From positions 1-45,322 of the forward strand of contig JANXOP010000368.1 in assembly GCA_025357755.1 (NCBI GenBank): a stretch of 45,322 nucleotides of DNA, in the 5' to 3' direction. Source of the stretch: Kofleriaceae bacterium (GTDB lineage Bacteria > Myxococcota_A > Polyangia > Haliangiales > Haliangiaceae). The first letter of the stretch is position 1. Each line of letters opens with the position of its first letter. Below are positions 24,889-33,542 of this stretch, one piece after another. Below the pieces are notes generated by a model that was not told the origin of the DNA, ran no database searches, and saw only the letters and a program-made list of their open reading frames with translations. Position numbers and translations under genes: made by a program.

Positions 24889-25931
24889 TTATCGGTCGCG
24901 AACTGGTACCACTGGAATGCGATCGCATCCGCACCGTGAGCCGTGAGCCCGGACAGCCAGGGATCGAGATTTGCGCCGGGGTTCGCGATGCTCCCCGCTG
25001 TTCCGTTGACGAGACAGATGAGCTTTTCCTTCGTGTATTCGAGCGCGATCGTGTAGCTCGCGGCCGCCTGGGCGCTCGCGCGGACCTCGAGCTGTCCATT
25101 GGACAGCGCCACGCTCGTGCTGCCGGAGCCATTGGAATAGACCTGGCAGGTCCAGAGCTCGTCGATGCTGGCTGCCGTGCGGTGGAGGACGAACACGCCC
25201 GCGTTCGCCGTCGCCGTCGCACTGCCGAACGTCACCTTCGTTCGCGCTACGAAGTCGCCGGTGCCGACCCCGAGGCTGCGCAGGTACGTATTGCCGCCGG
25301 GGTTGATGCGAAGCTCGTCGTGCGTCACCGTCCACGTGCCGCCCGTGTCGAACCAGAGTTGGTTCGGGGTCGTGAACGGATCGAACAGCTGATGGCTCGG
25401 TAGGCCCGACGAGGTATCGCAGAGCGCGTCGATGCCGTCGCCGTCCGGATCGAGCGTATCGGTGGTGATGTCGAGCGGGAACGCCGGGCACGCGTCACAC
25501 GCATCGGCGAACGTGTCGCCATCCTCGTCGTGAGCGGGCCCGAGCAAGCACGGCTGGCAGGTCGGGCACGAGCTCGCATCGACGGGGGCGAGCACGATCA
25601 TACCCGCGTCATTGAGGGTCTCGCACGCATCGGGCACCGCGTCGTGGTTGAGATCCGCGCCGCGATTATCGCAGCCGTCGCATTCGTTCGGGATGCCGTC
25701 GTGGTCGTCGTCGAGGCCGCTCGGCGATTGGCAGCCCTGGCACGCATCGCCAACGCCATCGCCGTCGATGTCGGACTGGTCGGTGTTCGCCTTGTCGGGA
25801 CAGTTGTCGAGCGGGTCGGGGACCCGATCGCCGTCGCGATCGTCGACCGCGACCGTGTTCAGGGCGAACAAGCGCGAGCAGGCCCCGAGCCCCATGCACA
25901 CCAGGCACGCGAACAACCCAGCTCGTGTCAT
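24885..25931 (-). CDS. Second lipoprotein with thrombospondin type-3 calcium repeats
   Basis: From ATG 25931 the product has 348 residues; the open frame extends 32 codons further but those are not signal-like. The signal peptide TRAGLFACLVCMGLGAC gives lipobox LGAC. Residues about 30-185 hold Asp-rich type-3 repeats (DRDGDRVPDPLDNC, DIDGDGVGDACQGC, DDDHDGIPNECDGC, DEDGDTFADACDAC, DPDGDGIDALC). The C-terminal 160 residues are a beta-sandwich of concanavalin A type (FDTGGTWTVTHDELRI; AGVFVLHRT; YTIALEYTKEKLICLVNG). The architecture matches the lipoprotein at 20427-21515. It begins 7 nt after yggS and may be read with it or from TACACT at 25941-25946. Calcium-dependent surface binding is inferred. 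Confidence 0.84.
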   Translation of the reverse strand: MTRAGLFACLVCMGLGACSRLFALNTVAVDDRDGDRVPDPLDNCPDKANTDQSDIDGDGVGDACQGCQSPSGLDDDHDGIPNECDGCDNRGADLNHDAVPDACETLNDAGMIVLAPVDASSCPTCQPCLLGPAHDEDGDTFADACDACPAFPLDITTDTLDPDGDGIDALCDTSSGLPSHQLFDPFTTPNQLWFDTGGTWTVTHDELRINPGGNTYLRSLGVGTGDFVARTKVTFGSATATANAGVFVLHRTAASIDELWTCQVYSNGSGSTSVALSNGQLEVRASAQAAASYTIALEYTKEKLICLVNGTAGSIANPGANLDPWLSGLTAHGADAIAFQWYQFATDN

Positions 25932-25938
25932 CCCGCGC

Positions 25939-26619
25939 TCAGTGTAGCGCGGGCCGGCTGCCAAAGATCGCGGTTCCGATCCGGACGTGAGTCGCGCCGC
26001 ACGCGATGGCGACCTCGTAGTCACCACTCATCCCCATGGACAAGACCGGCAGCGCCAGGCCGAGCTCGCCCGCGATCCGGGTGCGGAGCTCGCGCAGCGC
26101 CTCGAACACCGGCCGGCTGGCCGCGGGATCGTCGCTCGGCGGCGGCAGGGTCATCAGCCCGTCGAGGCGCACGTTCGCGACCGCCGCGAGCTCCCTCGCG
26201 ACGCCGAGCGCGGTCTCGCCCGTCACGCCACCTTTGGTCGCTTCACCGCCGAGGTTCACGGCGAGCAGGATCGGTTGCACGCTCGGAGAGCGCTTGCCGA
26301 GCTCGACCGCGAGACCGAGCGAATCGACCGCGTGGACGAGCGCGACCTTGCCGGCGACGAGCTTGGCCTTGTTGCTCTGCAGCCGGCCGATGAAGTGCCA
26401 GCGGATGGGGAGCACGAGCTCGGCTTGCTTGCCGGCGAGCTCCTGCGCGTAGTTCTCGCCGAAATCGACCGCGCCGGCGGCGGCGGCCTCCGCGATCGCA
26501 CTCGCGGGGTGGGTCTTCGAGACCGCGACGATCGTGACGTCACTCGCGGGCCGCCCCGCGCGCTCGCACGCCGCGGCCACCTTCGCGCGGATCGCCGCCC
26601 AGTTCAGGGCGATCGTCAC
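25939..26619 (-). CDS. YggS-family PLP homeostasis protein
   Basis: A 226-residue pyridoxal-phosphate-binding protein of the YggS/PLPBP family, a single TIM-like domain. The PLP lysine is in IVAVSKTHP; GENYAQELAGK, WHFIGRLQSNKAK and LSMGMSGDYEVAIACGATHVRIGTAIFG are the family's signature blocks. It buffers free PLP and affects amino-acid balance; no catalytic activity is known for the family. The GTG start overlaps the maf stop as GTGA, which fixes it; the longer open frame running back into maf is a shadow. It belongs to the unit with the MopE-like lipoprotein and maf. Confidence 0.94.
   Translation of the reverse strand: MTIALNWAAIRAKVAAACERAGRPASDVTIVAVSKTHPASAIAEAAAAGAVDFGENYAQELAGKQAELVLPIRWHFIGRLQSNKAKLVAGKVALVHAVDSLGLAVELGKRSPSVQPILLAVNLGGEATKGGVTGETALGVARELAAVANVRLDGLMTLPPPSDDPAASRPVFEALRELRTRIAGELGLALPVLSMGMSGDYEVAIACGATHVRIGTAIFGSRPALH
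25941..25946 (-). promoter_or_regulatory. Candidate -10 element (TACACT)
   Basis: TACACT on the minus strand, 9 nt before ATG 25931 and overlapping the end of yggS. It could give a near-leaderless transcript of the calcium-repeat lipoprotein gene. Confidence 0.3.
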
Positions 26620-27200
26620 GAGGCGAGGCCTCGCGCGAGTTGCGCGCCCGGTGCGCCGACCAACCGCAGCGCTGCGAGCACCTCGACGAGCGGCAGGCCG
26701 ATGATATTCGTCACGGAGCCGCGGACGCCGCGGATGAACGCCGCGGCGATGCCCTGGATCGCGTACGCGCCGGCCTTGCCACGCCACTCGTTACTCGCGA
26801 CGTAGTCCGCGATCATCGCTGGATCGAGCGCGATCACGTCGACATCGCTCGTCACGGTCGCGAGGTGAACCCGCGGTCCATGGATCGCGAACCCCGTGAT
26901 CACGTGGTGGGTGCGGCCCGAGAGCTGGCGGAGCATCGTGGCGGCCTCGGCGCCATCACCCGCCTTGCCGAGGATGGCGCCGTCGATCGTGACGGTCGTA
27001 TCCGCCGCGAGCACCCAGCGATCGGGAAACCGCGCCGCGATCGCCGCAGCCTTCGCGGCGGAGATCCGCGCCACGTAGGGCTCGGGGGCTTCATTCGGGT
27101 GCGGGGTCTCGTCGAGCTCGGCCGGCACCACCTCGAGGGTCATGCCGACACGCTCGAGCATCTCCCGACGCCGTGGCGATGCCGAGGCCAGGACGAGCAC
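26616..27200 (-). CDS. maf: Maf-family nucleotide pyrophosphatase
   Basis: A 194-residue nucleoside triphosphate pyrophosphatase of the Maf/HAM1-like fold. MLVLASASPRRREML at the N-terminus is the phosphate-binding start; ELDETPHPNEAPEPYVARISAAKA, VLAADTTV, ILGKAGDGAEAATMLRQLSGRTHHVITGFA and the late KAGAYAIQGIAAAFI block are conserved. The family hydrolyses non-canonical or modified (d)NTPs such as dTTP, UTP or 5-methyl-UTP, and is linked to septum control. GTG start overlapping the stop of the MopE-like gene by one base (TAGTG). Co-transcribed with yggS. Confidence 0.95.
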   Translation of the reverse strand: MLVLASASPRRREMLERVGMTLEVVPAELDETPHPNEAPEPYVARISAAKAAAIAARFPDRWVLAADTTVTIDGAILGKAGDGAEAATMLRQLSGRTHHVITGFAIHGPRVHLATVTSDVDVIALDPAMIADYVASNEWRGKAGAYAIQGIAAAFIRGVRGSVTNIIGLPLVEVLAALRLVGAPGAQLARGLAS

Positions 27201-28573
27201 TAGGGCATCTCGAGCTTGTTCACCGGCGCCGTCGTGAAGTTGAGCTCGACCGAGACACCATCGACGAACCGCGCCTTGCCCTTGCCGTCGACGGCCTGGG
27301 TGCAGTGCGCGAGCACGGTGCCATCCGGGTTCAGCGTGTCCGAGACCACCGTGCCATCACCGTCGATGCAGGTGTCGACGGTCAGCGTCGCATCGTTCGG
27401 GTTCGAGTCGCAGAACGCCTCGAGGCCGTCACCGTCGACGTCGATGTCTGGCGTGCGGCAGTTCGGGTACTTCGCGAGGATGCCCGCGTTCGCCTTCGGC
27501 AGCGCGAGGATCGGGCCGAGCGCGTTCGCGAACAGGGCGTCGAGGAGCGAGTCCTCGGGGGTCAGGCTGATCTGCGGGACGCTGAGGCCGCGGATCGTAT
27601 CGGCGGTCTTCGCATCGATCACGCCACCGAGCTTGCCGTTCGAGATCGCGCCGGTGGCGGAGATGTCGCCTTGAATGGTCGCGCCAGTGATCTTGAGATC
27701 GAGCGTGATGCTGCTCGTCACCGGGATGTTGACGCTGAACACGCTGGGGCCGGCGAGCAGCTTCATCGAGCCATCGATCGTGCCGTCGGTGAACGCGACG
27801 AGCGGCGCCGTGCCGTCGAACGAGAGCGGCGACAGCTTGATGTCGGCCTTGTCGAACGCGCTGCACGCGGTGGCCTTGCCCATGCCGTCGACCGAGCGAT
27901 CGGCGACGCCGTCGCAGTCGTTGTCCTTGCCGTCGCCACAGATCTCGGGATGGCCCTTGAAGATCGTGGCATCGTGATCGTTGCAGTCACCCTGCGCGAC
28001 GCTCTGGCCATCTTGATCGACATCGGCGGTATCGGTCGTGTTCGGGGTCGTGCCGTCCTCGTCGGCGAGCCCGTTGCAGTTGTTGTCGATGCCGTCGCCC
28101 GGAATCTCCGCGGCGCCCGGGTGATTGCCCGAGCCGGTCGCGGTGTCGTCGCAATCTCCTCCGGCGATGCCAGGGCGCTTGCCGTCGCCGTCGAGGTCCT
28201 TGTCGAAGTCGCCGATGTAGATCGCGAACTTCACACACGTGTCGGCCGCGACCGTCGGGAGGTCGAAGAACTCGAACGGAATGATGACCTCGTAGTTACC
28301 GACCGAGGTCGTGATCGCATCGTTCGCGAGCCCGCCGACCGCGGCGAGCTTGTTGTCCGGCTTGCCGTCGTGATCGAGATCGAAGCCGTCTTGCACGCTA
28401 CCGATCGCGAGCGTGTTGATGACCTGAGGGAACGTACCCGCGTACGGGGCGATCGGATCGCCGGGGCACTCCGGCTTCGGCGGGAACAGCTGTTCGCCCG
28501 TCTTCGCGTCGCTGCCGCACGCACCGCTGACGCCCAAAGACGCCGCGACCAATCCAAGCAAAAGCTTATTCAT
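27200..28573 (-). CDS. Lipoprotein with MopE-like calcium/metal repeats
   Basis: A 457-residue lipoprotein. Signal peptide NKLLLGLVAASLGVSGAC gives lipobox SGAC (Cys19). Repeats of the MopE kind, DGIDNNCNGLADEDG and DGKDNDCDGVADRS, with DCDD and DCND strings between (about 140-225), probably bind calcium. A beta-rich half (SMKLLAGPSVFSVNIPVTSSITLDLKI is its core) follows and another Asp repeat (DIDVDGDGLEAFCDSN) near 375. Function is unknown; surface or outer-membrane placement is likely. The stop overlaps the maf start, an odd partnership for a housekeeping gene. ATG start lies 20 nt from a divergent TTG start. Confidence 0.83.
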   Translation of the reverse strand: MNKLLLGLVAASLGVSGACGSDAKTGEQLFPPKPECPGDPIAPYAGTFPQVINTLAIGSVQDGFDLDHDGKPDNKLAAVGGLANDAITTSVGNYEVIIPFEFFDLPTVAADTCVKFAIYIGDFDKDLDGDGKRPGIAGGDCDDTATGSGNHPGAAEIPGDGIDNNCNGLADEDGTTPNTTDTADVDQDGQSVAQGDCNDHDATIFKGHPEICGDGKDNDCDGVADRSVDGMGKATACSAFDKADIKLSPLSFDGTAPLVAFTDGTIDGSMKLLAGPSVFSVNIPVTSSITLDLKITGATIQGDISATGAISNGKLGGVIDAKTADTIRGLSVPQISLTPEDSLLDALFANALGPILALPKANAGILAKYPNCRTPDIDVDGDGLEAFCDSNPNDATLTVDTCIDGDGTVVSDTLNPDGTVLAHCTQAVDGKGKARFVDGVSVELNFTTAPVNKLEMP

Positions 28574-28593
28574 GAGCTACCCTCGGCGCGGAC

Positions 28594-29361
28594 TTGAGCA
28601 CGTCGGCTCCAAAAACGTCAAGAGCCGCGCTGAAAACGTCAGTCGCGGCGGTGGTGATGTTGTCGTCGCTGATGGCGGCGGCGCACGTCGCGCCCTCGGT
28701 CGACGACAACAATCGCTACGTCACGATCACGCCGGAGGGCGATCGGGTCCGGATCTCGTACGTCGTGTTCTTTGGCGACGTTCCGGGCGCGATCGAGCGC
28801 CGGATGATCGATACGAATCGCGACGGCCAGATCAGTAACGCGGAGGGTCATGCGTACGCCGTGGCTTTCGGCGACCAGCTGGCAGCCTCGCTCGAGGCCC
28901 AGGTCGACGGCACGATGGCGCCATTTATTTGGTCGTCGATCGAGGTCGGCATGGGCTCGCCGGAGGTCGCAGCCGGGACCTTCTCGATCGACCTGGTGGC
29001 GTACGCCTGCCTCGCGAGCCCGCGCGGAGCGCACCGGATCACGTTCCACGATCGGTTTCGGATCCCGCACCCGGGCGAGACCGAGGTCAAGGTCGACGAT
29101 GCACCGGGCATCACGATCGAGCGCGCACGGATCGGTGCCGCGGATGATCCGAGCCACGACTATCGGTTCGCCGGTGCCGGCGGCCCGATCGCGGATCCAG
29201 GGCTCGAGCTAAGGTTCACGGCAGGCCCCGATGCCGCCACGAGCGGGAGCTGTGCGACCCCCGCGACCGGGGCCTCGCACACGCTGGTGTTCGTGCTGCT
29301 CGGAGGTGGCGTCGTCGTGGTGGGCGCAGGTGGCGTGCTGATGCTGCGAAAGAGCCGCTGA
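28594..29361 (+). CDS. Exported protein with EF-hand-like loop and C-terminal membrane anchor
   Basis: A 255-residue protein. The TTG start gives a basic n-region and a hydrophobic core (SVAAVVMLSSLMAAAHVA) that looks like a signal peptide; an in-frame ATG at 28657 is the alternative but shortens the signal. Residues about 73-85 (DTNRDGQISNAEG) make a good EF-hand-type calcium loop. The rest is beta-rich (FSIDLVAYACLAS; HRITFHDRFRIPHPGETEV). The C-terminus ends in a membrane helix (HTLVFVLLGGGVVVVGAGG) followed by LRKSR, a sorting-like tail of a kind common in Myxococcota, though no MYXO-CTERM cysteine motif is visible. The family is not recognised. TACCCT lies 10 nt before the TTG. Confidence 0.7.
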   Translation: MSTSAPKTSRAALKTSVAAVVMLSSLMAAAHVAPSVDDNNRYVTITPEGDRVRISYVVFFGDVPGAIERRMIDTNRDGQISNAEGHAYAVAFGDQLAASLEAQVDGTMAPFIWSSIEVGMGSPEVAAGTFSIDLVAYACLASPRGAHRITFHDRFRIPHPGETEVKVDDAPGITIERARIGAADDPSHDYRFAGAGGPIADPGLELRFTAGPDAATSGSCATPATGASHTLVFVLLGGGVVVVGAGGVLMLRKSR

Positions 29362-29385
29362 GCGCACGCCCGGGCGGTTTGGCGT

Positions 29386-29391
29386 TATAGT
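29386..29391 (+). promoter_or_regulatory. Candidate -10 element (TATAGT) before the sigma-54 activator gene
   Basis: TATAGT ends 19 nt before ATG 29411 and overlaps the alternative GTG at 29390, so it argues for the ATG as start. This gives a short leader rather than a leaderless message. Confidence 0.4.
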
Positions 29392-29410
29392 GGCAGCGCT
29401 CAGCGCCGCC

Positions 29411-30889
29411 ATGAAGAAGTTCCCCGACTTCGTTCCGCCGACCAAGGTCAGCTACCTGATAAATCAGGGCCCGACGCTGCACCTCCGCCGGTGCATGCTC
29501 CAGGTCGCGGACGACCCGAGCCAGGAGTGGACCTTCGACAAGGAAGAGATCCGGATCGGCTCGATGGAGGACAACGACATCGTCCTCGCCGACGACACGG
29601 TGTCTCGCTACCACTGCCGGATCATCCAGGACGATACGAGCTACATCCTCGTCGACAACGCTTCGACGAACGGCACGTTCGTCAACAAGGTCCGCGTCCG
29701 TGAGGCGTTCCTCAAGCCGGGCTGCACGATCGGCGTCGGTCAGAGCCAGCTCAAGTTCAACGCGCGCGAAGAGGAAGTTCAGATCGTCCCGTCGCGCGCG
29801 GACCGTTGCGCTGGCCTGATCGGCGGCAATTCCAAGATGCGCGAGATCTACTCGATCATCGAGAAGATCGCGCCGACCGCGACCACCGTCGTGATCGACG
29901 GCGAGACGGGCACCGGCAAGGAGGTCGTCGCGCAGGCGATCCACTCGCTGTCTCCGCGCTCGCGCAACGAGCTCGTCGTGTTCGATTGCGGCGCGGTGCC
30001 GCCGAACCTGATCGAGAGCGAGCTGTTCGGGCACGAGAAGGGCAGCTTCACCGGCGCGATGATGAGCCGCGAGGGGCTGTTCGAGCTCGCGGATGGCGGC
30101 ACGTTGTTCCTCGACGAGCTCGGCGAGCTCCCGATCGATCTCCAGCCCAAGCTACTCCGCGTGCTCGAGTCGCGCGAGGTTCGTCGGGTCGGCGGTGCGA
30201 AGGCCCAGAAGGTCGATGTCCGGATCATCGCGGCGACCAACCGCAACCTCGAAGACGAGGTCCGCGCGGGCCGGTTCCGGCAGGATCTGTTCTATCGGTT
30301 GAGCGTGGTGCGCCTCCACCTGCCGTCGTTGCACGCGCGCGCGGATGACATCCCGCTCCTGGTCAATCACTTCCTCGAGCACGGCTCGTACAACCGGCAG
30401 CCGAACGGGCAGCGGCGTGCGAGCGCGTTCTCGCGCGAGGCGATGATCGCGCTCCAGAACTATCCGTGGCCGGGCAACGTGCGCGAGCTCGTCAACGTCG
30501 TCGAGCGCGCCGTCTCGTTCTGCGAGCAGAGCACGATCGAGCTGTCGGACCTGCCCGATTACATCCGCACCGCGAAGGCACCGCCGCGCGAAGCCGCGCC
30601 GGTCCACAAGCGCGCCTCGAGCGTGCCCGCCGCCGCGAGCCTGGCCGCACAACCGCCGCCGACGCCGGAGGAGCTGCTCGCGGTCGGCATCACGTTCAAG
30701 GATGCGAAGGAGCGCTGGGTCACGACCTTCGAGCGCGACTACATCCTCCAGATGCTGCGCCGGAACAACGGCAACATCTCGCACGCCGCGCGCCACGCCG
30801 ACATCGATCGCAAATACTTCCGCAAGCTGATGAAGAAGTACGACATCGAAGCCGCGGGTACCGACGACGATGACGCAGCTACCGAGTGA
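29411..30889 (+). CDS. FHA-domain sigma-54-dependent transcriptional activator
   Basis: From ATG 29411 the product has 492 residues (a GTG at 29390 would add seven). The N-terminal FHA domain (about 30-105: [35 protein letters not shown]) binds phosphothreonine peptides and replaces the usual receiver domain. The AAA+ domain (about 130-375) has Walker A GETGTGKE, the sigma-54 contact loop GSFTGA (first Ala replaced by Ser, as often in this class), Walker [12 protein letters not shown] and the arginine region [10 protein letters not shown] Pro/Ala-rich linker leads to a Fis-type helix-turn-helix ([25 protein letters not shown]). It should couple Ser/Thr kinase signalling to sigma-54 promoters; the kinase at 17614 is one candidate source (inference). 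Confidence 0.94.
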   Translation: MKKFPDFVPPTKVSYLINQGPTLHLRRCMLQVADDPSQEWTFDKEEIRIGSMEDNDIVLADDTVSRYHCRIIQDDTSYILVDNASTNGTFVNKVRVREAFLKPGCTIGVGQSQLKFNAREEEVQIVPSRADRCAGLIGGNSKMREIYSIIEKIAPTATTVVIDGETGTGKEVVAQAIHSLSPRSRNELVVFDCGAVPPNLIESELFGHEKGSFTGAMMSREGLFELADGGTLFLDELGELPIDLQPKLLRVLESREVRRVGGAKAQKVDVRIIAATNRNLEDEVRAGRFRQDLFYRLSVVRLHLPSLHARADDIPLLVNHFLEHGSYNRQPNGQRRASAFSREAMIALQNYPWPGNVRELVNVVERAVSFCEQSTIELSDLPDYIRTAKAPPREAAPVHKRASSVPAAASLAAQPPPTPEELLAVGITFKDAKERWVTTFERDYILQMLRRNNGNISHAARHADIDRKYFRKLMKKYDIEAAGTDDDDAATE

Positions 30890-30893
30890 CTGA

Positions 30894-31904
30894 GTGAGCG
30901 ACGAGGGCCGTGTCGACGGTGTCGACTATGGCGAGGGCAGCCATCTCGATGAAGACGGCAAGCCGCGCATCGTCGAACGTCACCTGATCGTCTCGCCGGA
31001 GCTCGCCGGTCTCCGCCTCGATCACTTCGTGAAGACCCAGATCGAGCGGCTGTCGCGCACCAAGATCCAGACGATCATCGCGACCCAGCTGCGGCGCAGC
31101 GATGGCCACGTGATGAAGGCCTCCTCGAGCGTGGTCGCCGGCGATCACTACATCATCCGGCGCGAGGCCAAGCCCGAGCCGCTCGCACCGCGCACGTTCG
31201 GGGTCGTGCACGAGGATGCTCGGCTGCTGATCATCGACAAGCCCGCCGGCCTGCCGGTCCACGCCTCGGCAAAGTTCTATTTCAACACGCTCGCGCGCGT
31301 GATCGCCGAGCGCTATCCCGACGAGCCCGAGCTGCAGATGTGCCATCGGCTCGACCGCGAGACCTCGGGCTGCATGGTGTTCGCACGCGATCGCGAGGCC
31401 GCGGCGTTCGTGAAGAGTGCGATCAGCGACAAGCGGCGCACGACCAAGCAGTACCTCGCGATCGTCCTTGGCCAACCGCCGTGGGACGAAGAGCTCACGC
31501 TGAGCACGCCGCTGCGGATCTCGACCGCCGCCGACGACACGCGCGTGCCCACCGTGAAGGTGCTGCCCGATCCGGCGGGCCTGCCCTCGGCGACGCGGGT
31601 GATCGTGGAGCAGCGGACCGCGCGCTACGCCTTGATCCGCTGCACGCTCGAGACCGGGCGCCAGCACCAGATTCGCGTCCATCTCGCGCACGCCGGGTTT
31701 CCGATCGTCGGCGACAAGCTCTACGCACATGGCGATGACGCTTTCGTCGAGTACTGCGACGAAGGGCTCACGACGGAGCTCGCCGCGCTGTTCGTGCTGC
31801 CGCGCCACGCACTCCATGCCGCGCGACTCACGGTGCCGCACCCCGATGGCGGCTCGGTCACGGCCGAAGCTCCGCTCCCTGCCGACATGGCCGCGCTGCT
31901 CTGA
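30894..31904 (+). CDS. RluA-family 23S rRNA/tRNA pseudouridine synthase
   Basis: A 336-residue pseudouridine synthase. Residues about 25-90 form an S4-like RNA-binding domain (LIVSPELAGLRLDHFVKTQI). The catalytic aspartate is in HRLDRETSG (about residue 155), flanked by LLIIDKPAGLPVHAS, KQYLAIVLG and the RNA-binding GRQHQIRVHLAHAGFPIVGDKLY block, all typical of RluA/RluC/RluD. The exact target uridine cannot be assigned. GTG start 4 nt after the sigma-54 activator stop, so probably the same transcript. It converges with the HTTM gene with 4 nt between. Confidence 0.93.
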   Translation: MSDEGRVDGVDYGEGSHLDEDGKPRIVERHLIVSPELAGLRLDHFVKTQIERLSRTKIQTIIATQLRRSDGHVMKASSSVVAGDHYIIRREAKPEPLAPRTFGVVHEDARLLIIDKPAGLPVHASAKFYFNTLARVIAERYPDEPELQMCHRLDRETSGCMVFARDREAAAFVKSAISDKRRTTKQYLAIVLGQPPWDEELTLSTPLRISTAADDTRVPTVKVLPDPAGLPSATRVIVEQRTARYALIRCTLETGRQHQIRVHLAHAGFPIVGDKLYAHGDDAFVEYCDEGLTTELAALFVLPRHALHAARLTVPHPDGGSVTAEAPLPADMAALL

Positions 31905-31908
31905 CTGA

Positions 31909-33507
31909 CTATTGCCACTTCCAGTCGGCGTGGCTCGAGACAAGCCACGGCAGCCCACCGACGGTCGCGACGGTGTAGACCGGATCGCCATCGAGCGTGC
32001 CCGTGAACGGCAGCAGCACGGGCTCGTCGTCTTTGTAATAGCCGAGCGTCGCACCACCGGGGTCGACATGCAGCGCGTGCAACGTGATCGCGTTCGGCTC
32101 GAACGGGCCGACCATCGTGCGGAACAGGCCGGCCTCGTCGAGCTCGCCGACGATCGCGATCGGATGCGGCTCGAAGTGTGCCGGTGCGGGGTACGCCGGC
32201 GCCTCGAACATCGTGAGGTACAGCCGGATCGCGTGGAACTTGGTATCGGGGTACCGCCGCACCGCTTGCTTCCACATCGCGGTGAGCCGCTTCTCGAGCT
32301 TGACCGGGTCGCGCTCCTCGAACATGCCGCGGTTCGCGTGATCGAACCAGCGCTGGGTCGGCAGGTCGATCGGCGGCGCGGCCGTGACCTCGAAGTGATC
32401 GCCGATCACGATGTAGTCGGAGTGTCCGCTGTACGGCGGCTTCGCGAGCACGGTCGAGAACATCGGGAAGCCCGAGAACGGATACGTGTTGAGCTTCTGA
32501 TCGAGCGCCGGGATCAACGCGGTGAGGACGTCGTAGATCACGAACGCGAACACGAAGAGCCGCGCCGCTCTCGGAGGCGACCAGGTCGGCGGAGGTTCAC
32601 TCTCCACCACGCGGCGACGCAGCAACCAGTCCCAGTCGACGAACACCGCGTAGAGCGGCAACCAGTGCGGGTTCCACAGATCGACGACGTAGGCGAGCGC
32701 GATGGTCTCGGCGAGAAAGAACCCGCCGAACAGGCCCCGCAGGATCGGCCGGCGCACGAAGAAGCAGGCGGCGAGCGGCGCGGCCTGCGAGATCAAGTTC
32801 AACACCGCCGCGGTGCGATAGCGCCACGGATCATCGATCAACCAATCGACGAGCGGCGGCCGCGCGAGGCCCGCGAGGTCGAAGCGCACGAGCAGCTGGT
32901 GGCGAAGGTTGTCGGACAGCGCCCAGCGCAGCGTGAAGTGACCGTGCAGGATCTTGTGGAACGCCGCGCACGCGAACATCACCGCGACCGCGAGCTGGAC
33001 GAGCCGGAGCGACCACTGATACGCGCATGGCCGATCGATCGGCGGCAACCCGCGAAGCCTACGCACCAGCCAGTCGACCGACAGCGCGTCGCCGCAGCAC
33101 GCGCCGAGGAAGGCACACTGCGCGATGAACACCACGTTGTACTGGTGCGACCAGTGCGCGCTCGCCGAGAACGACAGCGACGTGATCGCGACCGCGCTGA
33201 CGAAGCTCAGCGCGGTCGAGGCGCGTGCGGCGAGCCCGAACAACATCGTGATCGTGGTCGTGACCGCGACGATCCACAACGCGTGTACGAGCCAGCTCGG
33301 CGGCGGAGTGTGGCCGAGGAGCATCCAGATGCCGACCGGGCGATACAGCGTGTGCGCACCCGCGACGTCCCCGGTCGAGACATCGTGCGAGAGCCGGAGC
33401 AACGTGAGCAACACCGCGCACGCGAGCGCGATGCGCACGAACGCCGAAGCGAAGCGGCCTCCCGGGGCGAACCAGTAGCGTTGCCATCCAAGCCAGGAAC
33501 GACTCAC
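31909..33507 (-). CDS. HTTM-domain integral membrane protein
   Basis: A 532-residue protein with seven to nine hydrophobic segments in the first 330 residues, with the HTTM-like features RPVGIWMLLGH, FACAAFHKILHG and WNPHWLPLYAVFVDWDWL, related to the membrane part of vitamin K-dependent gamma-carboxylase. The C-terminal 200 residues are soluble (FPMFSTVLAKPPYSGHSDYIVIGD; DGDPVYTVATVGG) and of unknown fold. The bacterial family has no agreed function. GTG start, with TAGGCT 6 nt upstream, arranged back to back with the promoter of the divergent lipoprotein gene in a 35-nt space. Confidence 0.78.
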   Translation of the reverse strand: MSRSWLGWQRYWFAPGGRFASAFVRIALACAVLLTLLRLSHDVSTGDVAGAHTLYRPVGIWMLLGHTPPPSWLVHALWIVAVTTTITMLFGLAARASTALSFVSAVAITSLSFSASAHWSHQYNVVFIAQCAFLGACCGDALSVDWLVRRLRGLPPIDRPCAYQWSLRLVQLAVAVMFACAAFHKILHGHFTLRWALSDNLRHQLLVRFDLAGLARPPLVDWLIDDPWRYRTAAVLNLISQAAPLAACFFVRRPILRGLFGGFFLAETIALAYVVDLWNPHWLPLYAVFVDWDWLLRRRVVESEPPPTWSPPRAARLFVFAFVIYDVLTALIPALDQKLNTYPFSGFPMFSTVLAKPPYSGHSDYIVIGDHFEVTAAPPIDLPTQRWFDHANRGMFEERDPVKLEKRLTAMWKQAVRRYPDTKFHAIRLYLTMFEAPAYPAPAHFEPHPIAIVGELDEAGLFRTMVGPFEPNAITLHALHVDPGGATLGYYKDDEPVLLPFTGTLDGDPVYTVATVGGLPWLVSSHADWKWQ

Positions 33508-33513
33508 CCGCGT

Positions 33514-33519
33514 AGCCTA
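33514..33519 (-). promoter_or_regulatory. Candidate -10 element (TAGGCT), leaderless
   Basis: TAGGCT on the minus strand, 6 nt before the GTG of the HTTM gene, 10 nt from the divergent element at 33530. Confidence 0.42.
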
Positions 33520-33529
33520 CATCTTGGTG

Positions 33530-33535
33530 TAGGGT
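33530..33535 (+). promoter_or_regulatory. Candidate -10 element (TAGGGT), leaderless
   Basis: TAGGGT, 7 nt before the ATG of the lipoprotein gene at 33543. Confidence 0.42.
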
Positions 33536-33542
33536 CGCGCCC

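Noticed and set aside
27173..28597. 474-codon plus-strand open frame opposite the MopE-like lipoprotein
   Set aside because: The minus frame has signal peptide, lipobox and DxDGDG repeats; the plus frame is a shadow.
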